A stretch of 64,000 nt of DNA, taken from positions 1 through 64,000 of the forward strand of contig CAWETK010000023.1 in the NCBI GenBank assembly GCA_963811905.1, given 5' to 3'. Below the pieces are notes generated by a model. That model was not told the origin of the DNA. It made no database searches and was given only the letters and a program-made list of their open reading frames with translations. Position numbers and translations under genes: made by a program. This DNA is from DATFVA01 sp963811905. GTDB taxonomy: Bacteria; Bacteroidota; Ignavibacteria; Ignavibacteriales; Ignavibacteriaceae. Below, in pieces: positions 52,407-61,705 of this stretch (the stretch's first letter is position 1; each line of letters opens with the position of its first letter).

Positions 52407-53156
52407 ATGAAAAAGAAAATTTCGGCAGTAATAATCGATGATGAATCGCTGGGACGCCAGATCGTAAGCAAGTATCTTGCTTCTTATGATGAATTTGAAA
52501 TTGCAGCCGAATGCTCCAATGGCTTTGAAGGTGTAAAGGCGATCAACGAACTGAATCCCGATATCGTTTTCCTCGATATCCAGATGCCTAAACTCACCGG
52601 CTTCGAAATGCTCGAACTGCTTGATAATCCTCCGGTGATTATTTTTACCACAGCATACGACCAATATGCTATAAAGGCCTTTGAGGTAAATGCGGCTGAT
52701 TACCTCCTGAAACCGTTTTCGGCTGACAGGTTCGAAGAAGCAGTTGAAAAGGCAAAACTTCTGCTGAAAAATAAATCCCGGGGGAATGAAATTATAAGCG
52801 GACTCATATCCCATACCCTGGAAACAACTGACTTCCTTGAACGTATTGTCATAAAGGATGGCCCCAAAATCCATATTATTCCTGTTGATACAATCAGGTA
52901 TATAGAAGCCCGCGATGATTATGTAATGATCCATTCCTCCGAAGGCGGTCACCTTAAGCAGAAGACTATGAAGTACCTGGAAGAACATCTTCCTCCCGAG
53001 GATTTTTTAAGAATACATAGATCTTATATAGTCTCGATCCCCCGTATTAAGAAAATTGAACTTGTTGAAAAGGAAACATACAGGCTGATGCTTGACGACG
53101 GAACAAAACTGCCGGTCAGCAAATCGGGATATGAAAAACTGAAAAGTATCCTCTGA
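52407..53156 (+). CDS. LytTR-family response regulator
   Basis: DNA-binding response regulator paired with the upstream kinase. The receiver domain has the acidic pocket DDE at residues 11-13, the phospho-acceptor Asp 57 in IVFLDIQMP and the Lys in LLKPFSADRF. A LytTR DNA-binding domain occupies about 145-245 (IRYIEARDDYVMIHS, FLRIHRSYIVSIPRIKKIE, LPVSKSGYEKL). Length is 249 residues, as usual. LytTR domains bind direct repeats, so the 11-nt repeats upstream are a candidate target. Confidence 0.93.
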   Translation: MKKKISAVIIDDESLGRQIVSKYLASYDEFEIAAECSNGFEGVKAINELNPDIVFLDIQMPKLTGFEMLELLDNPPVIIFTTAYDQYAIKAFEVNAADYLLKPFSADRFEEAVEKAKLLLKNKSRGNEIISGLISHTLETTDFLERIVIKDGPKIHIIPVDTIRYIEARDDYVMIHSSEGGHLKQKTMKYLEEHLPPEDFLRIHRSYIVSIPRIKKIELVEKETYRLMLDDGTKLPVSKSGYEKLKSIL

Positions 53157-53258
53157 TTCATTTCCGCAATATCTAACCTTGAACTAATTTCCCGGCTGTT
53201 TTAATTAGTTAATAACACTTGCACATAGTATAAAAGTTCAGCCTCTTTTCATTTTAAA

Positions 53259-53289
53259 TTGAAAGTCTATCCATCATTAAATATATTTG
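53259..53289 (+). promoter_or_regulatory. Bacteroidota-type promoter of the aldehyde dehydrogenase gene
   Basis: TTG, a 20-nt spacer and TATATTTG make a full match to TTG-N20-TAnnTTTG, 21 nt upstream of the ATG. AAGAGG serves as ribosome-binding site. Confidence 0.72.
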
Positions 53290-53310
53290 GTGCACTATTA
53301 AGAGGATTCA

Positions 53311-54834
53311 ATGAATTACGACAGTGACCTTAGATCAGTACAGGAAGCAAGGCACCTGGCAGCAAAAGCAAAGGAGGCTCAGCTTGAGTTCAGTCATTAT
53401 TCCCAGCAGCAGGTAGACCAGGTAGTCAAGGCAATGGCAGAAGCAGGATATGAAGCCTCTGAGAAACTTGCACGCATGGCTGTTGATGAAAGCGGATTTG
53501 GGAAGTATGAGGATAAGATAATAAAGAACCGTTTCGGGACTAAGAATGTTTATGAATCCATAAAAGACTTGAAGACAGCAGGCATTGTCGGTATCGAAGC
53601 AAATGGAAAAATATTAAAGATCGGCGTTCCGATGGGAGTTGTCTGCGCACTGATACCTTCCACCAATCCTACTTCTACTGCGATGTTCAAAGCATTGATC
53701 TCTTTGAAGTGCAGAAATGCAATGGTTGCCAGTCCTCATCCCCGCACTGCAAAATGTACCGCAGAAGCATTAAGGATATTGTCAGATGCAGCAGCTGCTG
53801 CCGGTGCACCGGAGGGACTCATACAGTGTCTCTCAGAGCCTACTATTGAAGGCACCGAAGAGCTTATGCGTAATAAGAACATTGCGGTAATACTCGCAAC
53901 AGGCAGCACTCCTATGGTCAAAGCAGCATACAGTTCAGGCAAGCCGGCGTATGGTGTAGGCTCAGGAAATGTCCCTGCGTTTATTGAGAGAACGGCCGAC
54001 TATAAAAAAGCAGTTGCGGATATAATTTACGGTACTACATTCGATAACGGAACTCTTTGTTCTTCTGAACAGGCAATGATAGTTGATATTCCTTTAAGGG
54101 AGAAAGTGGTTGAGGAAGTTAAGAGCCGCGGCGGCTATTTTGTAAGTGCGGAGGAAAAGGAGAAACTGGCAAAGGCAATTCAGAAGGATTTCAGGATCAA
54201 TCCTGCTATTGTCGGACAGTCGGCTGAGTTCATAGCAAACTATGCAGGATTCAAAGTGCCTGAAGGTACAAAAGTGCTTATGGCTGAATGTTTTGAAGTG
54301 GGTAAAAATGAACCCCTTTCCATGGAAAAGCTGTCGCCCATACTTGCCTTTTATGCTGTTGACGGATGGCTTGACGGATGCCACCGCTGTATCGAACTTT
54401 TAAATTTCGGCGGTATTGGACATACAATGGCAATCCATTCAAACGATGAACCTGTTATAATGAAATTCGCATTAGAGAAACCGGCTTTCAGGATACTCGT
54501 AAACACGGTTGCTTCTGTTGGTGCAGTAGGATACACAACTGCGTTGAATCCTTCGATGACATTAGGACCCGGTACAATCGGCGGCTCAATAATATCCGAA
54601 AATATTACAGCAAAACATTTAATGAATATTAAAGCATTCGCTTTCGAAACTAACCCGATTAACCCGGGCAATACAGTATCATCTTTTAAGATGGTGAAAG
54701 AACTCGGCGGCAAAAGCAGTTTCATGATGGAGATTGAAGAAAGACTCAGAGCCCGGGCAGGCAATCCCAGCTTCGAAGATAAACAGGTCGTTCAGCCAAA
54801 ACCGGAAAGAATTGTCCCGGCTAAAGAAAGATGA
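53311..54834 (+). CDS. CoA-acylating aldehyde dehydrogenase
   Basis: Oxidises an aldehyde to an acyl-CoA with NAD, related to the N-terminal half of AdhE and to EutE/PduP and SauS. The N-terminal EAQLEFSHYSQQQVDQVV, PSTNPTSTAMFKALIS, catalytic Cys 250 in FDNGTLCSSEQ, and FGGIGHTMAIHS are intact. Length is 507 residues to the seen stop. Just past the stop, removing one extra A at about 54830 and another near 54874 would extend the frame by about 27 residues to 54914, adding a Pro/Lys linker and an amphipathic helix (SKETVDKIIRDFKY) like a microcompartment targeting peptide. The substrate is unknown. No microcompartment shell gene is in the window. Confidence 0.9.
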   Translation: MNYDSDLRSVQEARHLAAKAKEAQLEFSHYSQQQVDQVVKAMAEAGYEASEKLARMAVDESGFGKYEDKIIKNRFGTKNVYESIKDLKTAGIVGIEANGKILKIGVPMGVVCALIPSTNPTSTAMFKALISLKCRNAMVASPHPRTAKCTAEALRILSDAAAAAGAPEGLIQCLSEPTIEGTEELMRNKNIAVILATGSTPMVKAAYSSGKPAYGVGSGNVPAFIERTADYKKAVADIIYGTTFDNGTLCSSEQAMIVDIPLREKVVEEVKSRGGYFVSAEEKEKLAKAIQKDFRINPAIVGQSAEFIANYAGFKVPEGTKVLMAECFEVGKNEPLSMEKLSPILAFYAVDGWLDGCHRCIELLNFGGIGHTMAIHSNDEPVIMKFALEKPAFRILVNTVASVGAVGYTTALNPSMTLGPGTIGGSIISENITAKHLMNIKAFAFETNPINPGNTVSSFKMVKELGGKSSFMMEIEERLRARAGNPSFEDKQVVQPKPERIVPAKER

Positions 54835-55057
54835 ACCAAAGACGCCTGCAAAACTCGGCGAAGGCATCAGCAAAAGAAACCGTCGACAAGATCATCAGAG
54901 ATTTTAAATATTAAGTTCACATCGCAGCACTGGCTGCTAGCCTGATATGCAAAGTCCTGGAAAACCACAAGACCTGGTTCTGTATCACTTATCTTCTTCT
55001 CTTCTTATCCTCCTAACTGCTTATCTTCTCATCGCCTTACACTATCCAAGTCCCATA

Positions 55058-55771
55058 TCAGACCGGTGAACTGTAATAAATATTCTGAAACCTCCGCATA
55101 ACAGAGCTGGCAATAATTTCGGCAGCTTCGTCGTAGCTCAATGCAGAAGTATTCAGAACCAGGTGATACAGCAGCGGATCTTCAATCTCTTTCAGGAAAT
55201 ATGTTTTCAGATAATTTCTTCTGGATGCATCCTCTTTTTTAACAAAGTCCAGCGCATCGTGAAAGTTATTAAGTTCATATGCTTCCTGCGCCTGCCTCGC
55301 CCTTAGTTCAAGGGGAGCAACAAGTCTGACATTAAATACATTCGGCAGTTTGGAAGTGATTACATTTCCTCCCCTGCCGATGATTACTGCTTTACCAAGC
55401 CTGGCTATCTGCAGAATGGTTTCCGACATCTGCCTCACGAATGTCTGACCCGACGGATTGCCGAGAATTTCATTCACCATATTTTTAAGGTTATGGACTT
55501 TATCCTCATCCATAAACTCGGAGATTATATGCGGCAGATTGTGATCTTCTATTACCTTCTCGATGAGGTTCTTATCGAAGTAAGTCCACTCTGTTCTGTC
55601 ATCGTAGGAATACCTGTTTAAGATATCAACGAGCTTGTGGCCTATGATGTCGGCACGGGTACCTGTCTGACGTGAAATTGTTATGCATGGAAATGCTGGT
55701 CTGTTCTGGGTCGGTTTGCTGTGTGACTCGATGTAAATGCGGCACTTTTCGTATACACCTGCTACTCTCAT
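55058..55771 (-). CDS. Cytidylate kinase-like family protein
   Basis: Matches the cytidylate kinase-like family (PF13189), P-loop proteins of unknown substrate. The N-terminal CITISRQTGTRADIIGHKL replaces a canonical P-loop; the Gly-rich loop lacks the usual GKS/T, so kinase activity is uncertain. The VIIGRGGNVITSKLPNVFNVRLVAP segment is typical of the family. GGAGG precedes the ATG by 7 nt. It lies 45 nt after the aminotransferase gene and is probably cotranscribed with it. Confidence 0.75.
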   Translation of the reverse strand: MRVAGVYEKCRIYIESHSKPTQNRPAFPCITISRQTGTRADIIGHKLVDILNRYSYDDRTEWTYFDKNLIEKVIEDHNLPHIISEFMDEDKVHNLKNMVNEILGNPSGQTFVRQMSETILQIARLGKAVIIGRGGNVITSKLPNVFNVRLVAPLELRARQAQEAYELNNFHDALDFVKKEDASRRNYLKTYFLKEIEDPLLYHLVLNTSALSYDEAAEIIASSVMRRFQNIYYSSPV

Positions 55772-55816
55772 TTTAATCCCTCCTTCTTTCTGCAGAGGAA
55801 TTGAAGAGTTCCTCTA

Positions 55817-56614
55817 TCAGGTTAATTCGTTATGAACCTGCTTAGTTTCTTCCTCCAATGAAAACCAGTTCGTTATCTTTTCTTCTTCCTTACCGTTTTT
55901 CGAGACATGATAAAATTCATTATTATGAGATGAATAGGTATAATCTCTTTTCCAATCATCGATATTATTTACTATTTGTTTAATTGCATCAGTTATGTAG
56001 TAAATTTCATTGTTAGTCATTGTGGGATGGACAGACATACGCACCCAGCCGGGTTTATCGGAAAAATCTCCTTCGTTGATCTTCTCGGTTATTTTTCTCG
56101 ATTGGTCGGGACTTACATGCAGAAGGTAATGTCCGTACGTACCCGCACAGGAACATCCGCCTCTTACCTGCACACCGAACCTGTCGTTAAGCAGTTTAAC
56201 AATCAGGTTGTAGTGGATCCCGTCCGCATAAAAAGAAATTGCACCGAGCCTGTGCTCTATATTATCAGCCAGGATGTGCAGAGATTTCACTTTTCTCAGC
56301 TCAGCGAACGCAATCCCGATCAGCTCTTCCTCCCTGACACGTATATTATCAACTCCCATTTCTTCTTTTAGTTTAATGCACAGCGCTGCACGTATAGTCT
56401 GCAGGAATGCAGGTGTACCGCCGTCTTCCCTTGCCTCGATATTATTAACAAACTTATGCTGGCCCCAGGGATTTGTCCAGTCAACTGTTCCGCCGCCGGG
56501 ATTATCCGGTATCTTATTCTTATAGAGTTTGGAATCAAATATCATTACTCCGGATGTGCCGGGTCCTCCAAGGAACTTATGAGGTGAGAAGAAATACCGC
56601 ATCCAGTTTTTCAA
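55817..56614 (-). CDS. Class V aminotransferase, C-terminal fragment
   Basis: C-terminal part of a PLP enzyme of the cysteine desulfurase/aminotransferase class V fold. The Schiff-base Lys is in FSPHKFLGGPG, and GGCSCAGTYGHYLLHV is a distinctive later segment. Its N-terminal residues before FSPHK are out of frame, because one extra T near 56599-56601 splits it from the middle fragment. The whole enzyme would run from 57324 to 55817. It could be a cysteine desulfurase or lyase, but the exact reaction is not clear. Confidence 0.75.
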   Translation of the reverse strand: MKNWMRYFFSPHKFLGGPGTSGVMIFDSKLYKNKIPDNPGGGTVDWTNPWGQHKFVNNIEAREDGGTPAFLQTIRAALCIKLKEEMGVDNIRVREEELIGIAFAELRKVKSLHILADNIEHRLGAISFYADGIHYNLIVKLLNDRFGVQVRGGCSCAGTYGHYLLHVSPDQSRKITEKINEGDFSDKPGWVRMSVHPTMTNNEIYYITDAIKQIVNNIDDWKRDYTYSSHNNEFYHVSKNGKEEEKITNWFSLEEETKQVHNELT

Positions 56615-56951
56615 GCGGGTCTTCAGGATGCATATCTATTTTTGCGTAGGGAGCGGAACAGGCAAAATCAACAAAACAATATCCGCCGTTCTGATGCATC
56701 AATTTCGAAAGTTCGTAATATGGAGTTTCTATTCCCGTAACATTTGAACACGCAGTAAATGAACCGATCTTTAATTTCCGGTCTTTGTACTTTTTCAGCT
56801 TTTCCTTAAAATCATTTAAGTCGATCAGGCCATTGTCATCAGGATCAATCACAACTACATCGGCAATTGTCTCCAGCCATGATGTCTGGTTCGAATGATG
56901 TTCCATATGAGTTATAAATACCACGGGACGAAGCTCTTCAGGCAGTTCCAC
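56577..56951 (-). CDS. Class V aminotransferase, middle fragment
   Basis: Middle part of the same enzyme, with FITHMEHHSNQTSW, the FTACSNVTGIETPYYEL segment and the PLP-binding Asp in CFVDFACSAPY. It reads LDAVF at its end, which joins FSPHKFLGG of the next fragment after removal of one extra T. Not a separate protein. Confidence 0.75.
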   Translation of the reverse strand: MELPEELRPVVFITHMEHHSNQTSWLETIADVVVIDPDDNGLIDLNDFKEKLKKYKDRKLKIGSFTACSNVTGIETPYYELSKLMHQNGGYCFVDFACSAPYAKIDMHPEDPLEKLDAVFLLTS

Positions 56952-57324
56952 GTAATCCTTTAAGCTGTTCAGGTACCCGTAATCCGAGCATCCGCTGAAA
57001 TTTATTTATAAGTGCGGTCATCCCTGATCCTGCAGTTATAATTACGTCATCTTTGGATGCATTACAATGTTTTTTAATGATATTGTGGGCTGCATGATAG
57101 GCAAATGTCATTGTGGTACCGGTAATACTCGCCTCGGAATGAGTATTCCCGACAAAAGGTGCGCACTCTTCTATCATCTTTTTCTCGATAGGAGCATAAT
57201 GTCGTCCGCTTGCTATCCAGTCAGCGTAGATAATTTTCTTTTCACCATATGGTGATGTGAATTTCTGATTATATCCAATCGTATTTTCACGAAATTTTCT
57301 GAAATATTCTTCGTGATTGCTCAT
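56938..57324 (-). CDS. Class V aminotransferase, N-terminal fragment
   Basis: N-terminal part of the same enzyme: the IIYADWIASGRHYAPIEKKM start, NTHSEASITGTTMTF, and ITAGSGMTALINKF. I start it at ATG 57324, preceded by GGAG at 6 nt; a longer frame begins at 57426 without support. The reading frame is lost at about 56965-56970, where one extra A in LK (AAA for AA) is enough to rejoin VELPEELRPVVF. An ATG at 57354 is another possible start. Confidence 0.75.
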   Translation of the reverse strand: MSNHEEYFRKFRENTIGYNQKFTSPYGEKKIIYADWIASGRHYAPIEKKMIEECAPFVGNTHSEASITGTTMTFAYHAAHNIIKKHCNASKDDVIITAGSGMTALINKFQRMLGLRVPEQLKGLRGTA

Positions 57325-57767
57325 TCTTATCTCCGGTACATCTTTTTTGTTCATTAAAATATAATGAATTTCCGGGTCATTAGCAGGGAAAAAGGAATTG
57401 TAAGAACAGAACCAAATGGCTCTCACAGATCTTCAAAAACCAGGTCTAACAACGGAGTGATAGCGTTTTTATGCGGTAGTAGAGACGGTTCAGGGAAGGT
57501 TCATCACTTATTTTTGAGGGAAATTGTTGAGATATTAAACAGATACAGAAAAGCTATAGAATTATTTGATGCTGAAAGTAAGTAATAATTTTAATGATAT
57601 AGTATATAATTTTTTAACTATGATTTCGAGTCAGCAAATGAATTAATAACTGACAAAGCACGTATTATAAAATTCCGGAAATCAGGATCGCAAATTACAT
57701 CAATCCAGGCTGTATAATCACTGCTTTTTCTTATCTTTGAAGTTATGAACAACTTCAGAAATTCAGA
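57325..57767. other. Gene-poor stretch around 57.4-57.8 kb
   Basis: No gene is supported. A 73-codon plus-strand frame at 57364-57585 resembles nothing known and overlaps the aminotransferase start region. A TATCTTTG box at 57732 lies upstream of the BadF-type gene without a clear -33 TTG. Confidence 0.45.
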
Positions 57768-58700
57768 ATGAATTTTATTATAGGTCTTGACGGCGGCGGA
57801 ACAAAAACGAAATGTGTGTTTGCCGATGAGTCGGGTAAACCGTTACTTGACCTGACGGGCGGTCCCTCTAACTTTCTTTCTATTGGGAACGATAAAGCGG
57901 CTGCAAATATTATTTCGCTGGTTAAATCGGGACTAGCCAAAGTCAATGCTCTCTTTTGACAACATCCTCATAATTATGGCCGGCATTTCCGGTGCCGGCA
58001 GAAAACTGCACTCCGACCAGCTCAGAGAAACTCTCTATTGACTAAATTGCCGGAAAATCTTACAAAGGTATTTGTCGAGAGCGATGGACGTGTTGCACTG
58101 GAAGGCGCATTAGGCTGGCGGAACCGGAGCGATATCTGATAGCCGGAACAGGCTCGGTTATTTACGGTAAAGATAACATCGGGCAAGATACATCGTGCCG
58201 GCGGATTCGGGAGGATCATCGGTGATGAAGGAAGCGGATATTCAATAGGGGTTAAAACATTAAGGCTGATTTCACATATGCTCGACGGGCGGGAGAAAGC
58301 CGGGAAAATGCTTGAGTCTTTCAGGACAATCTTTCATATAAACAGCACAGATGATCTTATAACACTTGTGCATAACCCTGGCTTCGATGTGGCATCGATT
58401 GCGATGTTTACCCTCAGGTCCGCAGGTGAAGGGAACAGCGAAGCAAAAAAAATACTTGATGCGGAGTCTGACGAATTAATCAAACAAATATATGTTATCA
58501 AAGAAAAAACCGGACTGTCTCCCCTAAAACTGGTTTTGATTGGTTCGTTGATAGAAAATGATAATTATTATTCGCAGCTTCTGATAAAAAAAATCAAAAG
58601 GATAGAAGGTCTGGAACCTGCTGAAAGAAAATTTTCTCCTGAAATGGGCGCAGTTATTATGGCAGGAAAAATACTGGCCGCTGAAGAAAAATCACGATGA
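57768..58700 (+). pseudogene. BadF-type sugar kinase, about five frameshifts
   Basis: ATPase of the BadF/BadG/BcrA/BcrD fold, most like N-acetylglucosamine kinases. Pieces occur in order across frames: LDGGGTKTKCVFADESGK (phosphate 1 loop), IMAGISGAGRKLHS, VFVESDGRVALEGAL, LIAGTGSVIYGKD (phosphate 2), and RAGGFGRIIGDEGSGYSIG, then an open frame 58278-58700. About five single-base breaks lie near 57953, 58037, 58111, 58136 and 58180. The family motifs survive on both sides, so sequencing error is a real alternative to decay. Its place before an AmpG-like permease suggests phosphorylation of amino sugars from the cell wall. Confidence 0.75.
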
Positions 58701-59986
58701 GTAAAACCCGGACTGAATACAGGAACGGCTGGACATGGGTGCCATCGCTTTATTTTGCGGAGGGACTGCCTTATGTCATGGTTATGTCCGTTTCTGTAAT
58801 TATGTATAAAGACTTCGGTATCTCAAATACTGACATAGCCATTTATACAAGCCTTCTATATCTTCCCTGGGTTGTAAAGCCTTTATGGAGTCCTTTTGTC
58901 GATATCCTGAAAACAAAACGTTTCTGGATTGTTTCCATGCAGCTCATCATTGCACTGGCTCTGGGGTGCCTCGCGTTTACTTCGTCACTCCCGAATTCTT
59001 TTACTCTGACTCTATTTTTCTTCTGGATAATGGCTTTTAGCTCGGCAACTCACGATATTGCTGCGGATGGTTTTTATATGCTGGGATTGACGAAACATGA
59101 TCAGGTATGGTTCGTAGGTTTCCGCAGCACTTTCTATAGACTGGCGATGATCTTTGCAACCGGACTTCTCGTCATATTTGCGGGTCATCTCGAAGTCAGA
59201 TTAAATGATATACCAATGGCATGGATGATCTCCCTTGCCGGTCTTGGTGTAGTCTTCTTTTTTCTTTTTCTCTACCATAATTTCATACTGCCGTACCCAT
59301 CCAGTGATAAGCCCGCAGAGACGATCAGCTATAAATTTGTATTAGCAGAATTTGTCAAAACTTTTATTTCTTTTTTCAAAAAAGATCAGATCCTTGTAAT
59401 TCTTCTTTTCATTTTATTTTACCGTTTCGGTGAAGGACAGCTCGCTAAGCTGACAATCCCCTTTCTTAAAGATCCTGTAAATGCCGGAGGCCTCGCTGTT
59501 TCAACTGAGAGTGTCGGTTTTATTTACGGAACTGTCGGTGTAGCAGCTTTAACCCTCGGAGGACTACTCGGCGGATTTCTTGCTGCCAGGAAAGGATTGA
59601 AATACTGGCTCTGGTGGATGCTGATTGCAATAAATCTGCCTGATCTTGTTTATGTTTATCTCTCTTTTTCTCAGAATACTAACCTGCTTATAATAAATAT
59701 AATGGTAGCGATAGAGCAGTTCGGCTACGGGTTCGGGTTCACAGCATTCCTGCTTGTTCTTATTTATATTTCGGAGGGCAGTCATAAAACAGCTCATTAT
59801 GCAATTGCTACCGGGTTAATGGCATTAGGAATGATGGTACCTGGAATGGTCAGCGGTTGGATACAGTCTGTATTGGGTTATAAATATTTCTTTGTATGGG
59901 TAACAGTTTCTACAATACCAGCTTTCGTTATTACAAAGTTCCTGAAGATAGACGCTGATTTCGGGAAGAAAACTGATGAAAAATAA
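58697..59986 (+). CDS. AmpG-like muropeptide permease (MFS)
   Basis: Major facilitator protein of the AmpG/PAT group, which imports GlcNAc-anhydroMurNAc peptides. Twelve helices are predicted. The N-terminal SLYFAEGLPYVMVMSVSVIMYKDFG and YLPWVVKPLWSPFVD match the AmpG family, as does MAFSSATHDIAADGF. Length is 429 residues, as usual. Its start overlaps the end of the kinase gene by 4 nt, and the next gene overlaps its end by 11 nt. This points to a peptidoglycan-recycling operon. Substrate inferred from the family. Confidence 0.85.
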   Translation: MSKTRTEYRNGWTWVPSLYFAEGLPYVMVMSVSVIMYKDFGISNTDIAIYTSLLYLPWVVKPLWSPFVDILKTKRFWIVSMQLIIALALGCLAFTSSLPNSFTLTLFFFWIMAFSSATHDIAADGFYMLGLTKHDQVWFVGFRSTFYRLAMIFATGLLVIFAGHLEVRLNDIPMAWMISLAGLGVVFFFLFLYHNFILPYPSSDKPAETISYKFVLAEFVKTFISFFKKDQILVILLFILFYRFGEGQLAKLTIPFLKDPVNAGGLAVSTESVGFIYGTVGVAALTLGGLLGGFLAARKGLKYWLWWMLIAINLPDLVYVYLSFSQNTNLLIINIMVAIEQFGYGFGFTAFLLVLIYISEGSHKTAHYAIATGLMALGMMVPGMVSGWIQSVLGYKYFFVWVTVSTIPAFVITKFLKIDADFGKKTDEK

Positions 59987-61174
59987 AGTAGGAATTATTT
60001 TTTTATTAGGCATCGTCCTTATCTTTTTTTCCTGCAGTACGCCCCATAAGGAACAAAACCAATACAATAAGCTTCACCGGTAAAAATCCAGACGGATGCA
60101 CGAAATGATACTATCCTGAACCCTTCATTCAAGGGAGTGGAAAGTTTAATTCAAACATCCATTAGAGACAGTGCCTTCCCCGGCGCCGTACTTCTTGTCT
60201 GGAAGGATGGAAAAATTATCTACGAAAATGCTTTCGGACATCTTATTTATGACGACAGTTCTTCCCGGGTAACCACGAATACCATCTATGATCTTGCTTC
60301 TCTCACAAAAGTAATTGCATCAACTACTGCTGCAATGATCTGTGTCGACCGAGGTCTTTTCAGCATAGATGATAAAGCCGCCAGATATATCCCTCAGTTC
60401 GGTGAAAACGGAAAGGAGAATATTACAATTAAGAATCTCCTGCTTCACAATAGCGGTCTTCCTGCCTACAAGAAATTTTATGCACTCTACAATACACCCG
60501 ATGAAGTACTAAATGATATTTATTCCACCGTGCCTGTATATCCCGCTGGAACAAAAACGGTTTACTCTGACCTGGGAATGATAGTTCTCGGAAAAATTAT
60601 TGAAAAAGTTACAGGTAAAACCCTGGATAATTTTTGCAACTCCGAAATATTTAAACCGCTCGGGATGAATGATACCTATTTTAATCCTCCTTCAGCATTA
60701 AAGTTCAGGATCGCACCTACTGAATTCGACAAATACTGGAGAAACCGTCTGCTGATCGGGGAGGTCCACGATGAAACTGCTTCCCTTCTGAAAGGAGTTT
60801 CCGGACATGCAGGGTTGTTTTCAACTGCGGGTGATATTTCAAAACTGCTTCAGATGCTTCTGCAGAAAGGTATTTTTGAAGGAAAAAGAATTATTGATTC
60901 TTCGACAGTAAAATTGTTTACGTCGAAACAATCGAATGAAAGAGGTCTTGGCTGGGATATTAAGTCGGCTGCCGGATCATCAGCCGGTAGTCTCTTTAGT
61001 GACAGATCATATGGACATACCGGTTTTACCGGCACATCTGTTTGGACTGATCCGGAAAAAGATCTATTTGTTGTATTTCTGACGAACCGTGTTTATCCCA
61101 CAAGAAATAATAATAAGATAATTAAAATAAGACCTGAACTTCACGACCTGGTAATCAAAGCCGCAGAAAGATAA
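59976..61174 (+). CDS. Beta-lactamase-fold serine hydrolase lipoprotein, frameshifted
   Basis: Serine hydrolase of the class C beta-lactamase/EstB family. An ATG at 59976 starts a lipoprotein signal (lipobox in FFSC), but a single indel near 60065-60082 breaks the frame, and the intact frame is 60137-61174. In that frame the nucleophile Ser is in LASLTKV (S-x2-K), YSDLGM takes the Y-x-N site, and HTGFTGT the K-T-G site. SGHAGLFSTAGDISKLL is typical of the family. In Bacteroidota such proteins accompany GH3 hexosaminidases, as here. Substrate unknown; it may act on peptidoglycan peptides or esters. Confidence 0.82.
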
Positions 61175-61273
61175 CAGATCAATACTTATCTTGCACCATT
61201 CTATTTTTTAACTTGTGACAGCCTGATGAACATTTAATTGACAGCCCTATGACAGGAGTATAACATAAACAGA

Positions 61274-61705
61274 ATGCAAAAACGAGTACATAGAAATAAC
61301 TTTGCCTTCACATTTGTAACTTTGCTGATATTCGCCCTGTACCCGCCTTCTATCAATCCCTCATTGATAAACATCGATAAAATATTTTCAAACAAGGTTC
61401 CGGATAAAATCTATCCTGAATATCCCCATGTCTTCAAAATTAATAACAACGATAAGGACTGGATTGAAAAAAAATTAAAAAATCTTACACTCAGAGAAAA
61501 ATGTGCCCAGATGGTTATGAGCTGGTCTAAAGGATTTAATGCAGACACGAACACGGCCGAATTTAAAAGAATAGATAAACTTGTTAAAGAATCAAAGATA
61601 GGAGGAATAATATTTTTCCAGGGGGAAACTGCATCAGAACAGAAAATGATTGACAAGCTCCAGGGGGATTCACGGCATCCCCTTACTTATATCCTCGGAT
61701 TTTGA
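61274..61705 (+). CDS. NagZ-like GH3 enzyme, N-terminal fragment
   Basis: N-terminal part of the glycoside hydrolase at 61650-63098. A signal-like hydrophobic stretch (FAFTFVTLLIFALY) is followed by the GH3 start: WIEKKLKNLTLREKCAQMVM and SKIGGIIFFQGE. The frame is lost at KLQGDSRHP. Removing one G from a run of five near 61662-61667 gives KLQGIHGIPLLISSDFERG and joins the larger fragment. Confidence 0.82.
   Translation: MQKRVHRNNFAFTFVTLLIFALYPPSINPSLINIDKIFSNKVPDKIYPEYPHVFKINNNDKDWIEKKLKNLTLREKCAQMVMSWSKGFNADTNTAEFKRIDKLVKESKIGGIIFFQGETASEQKMIDKLQGDSRHPLTYILGF

Noticed and set aside
57364..57585. A 73-codon plus-strand frame
   Set aside because: It overlaps the aminotransferase start region, has no recognisable motif and is probably chance.
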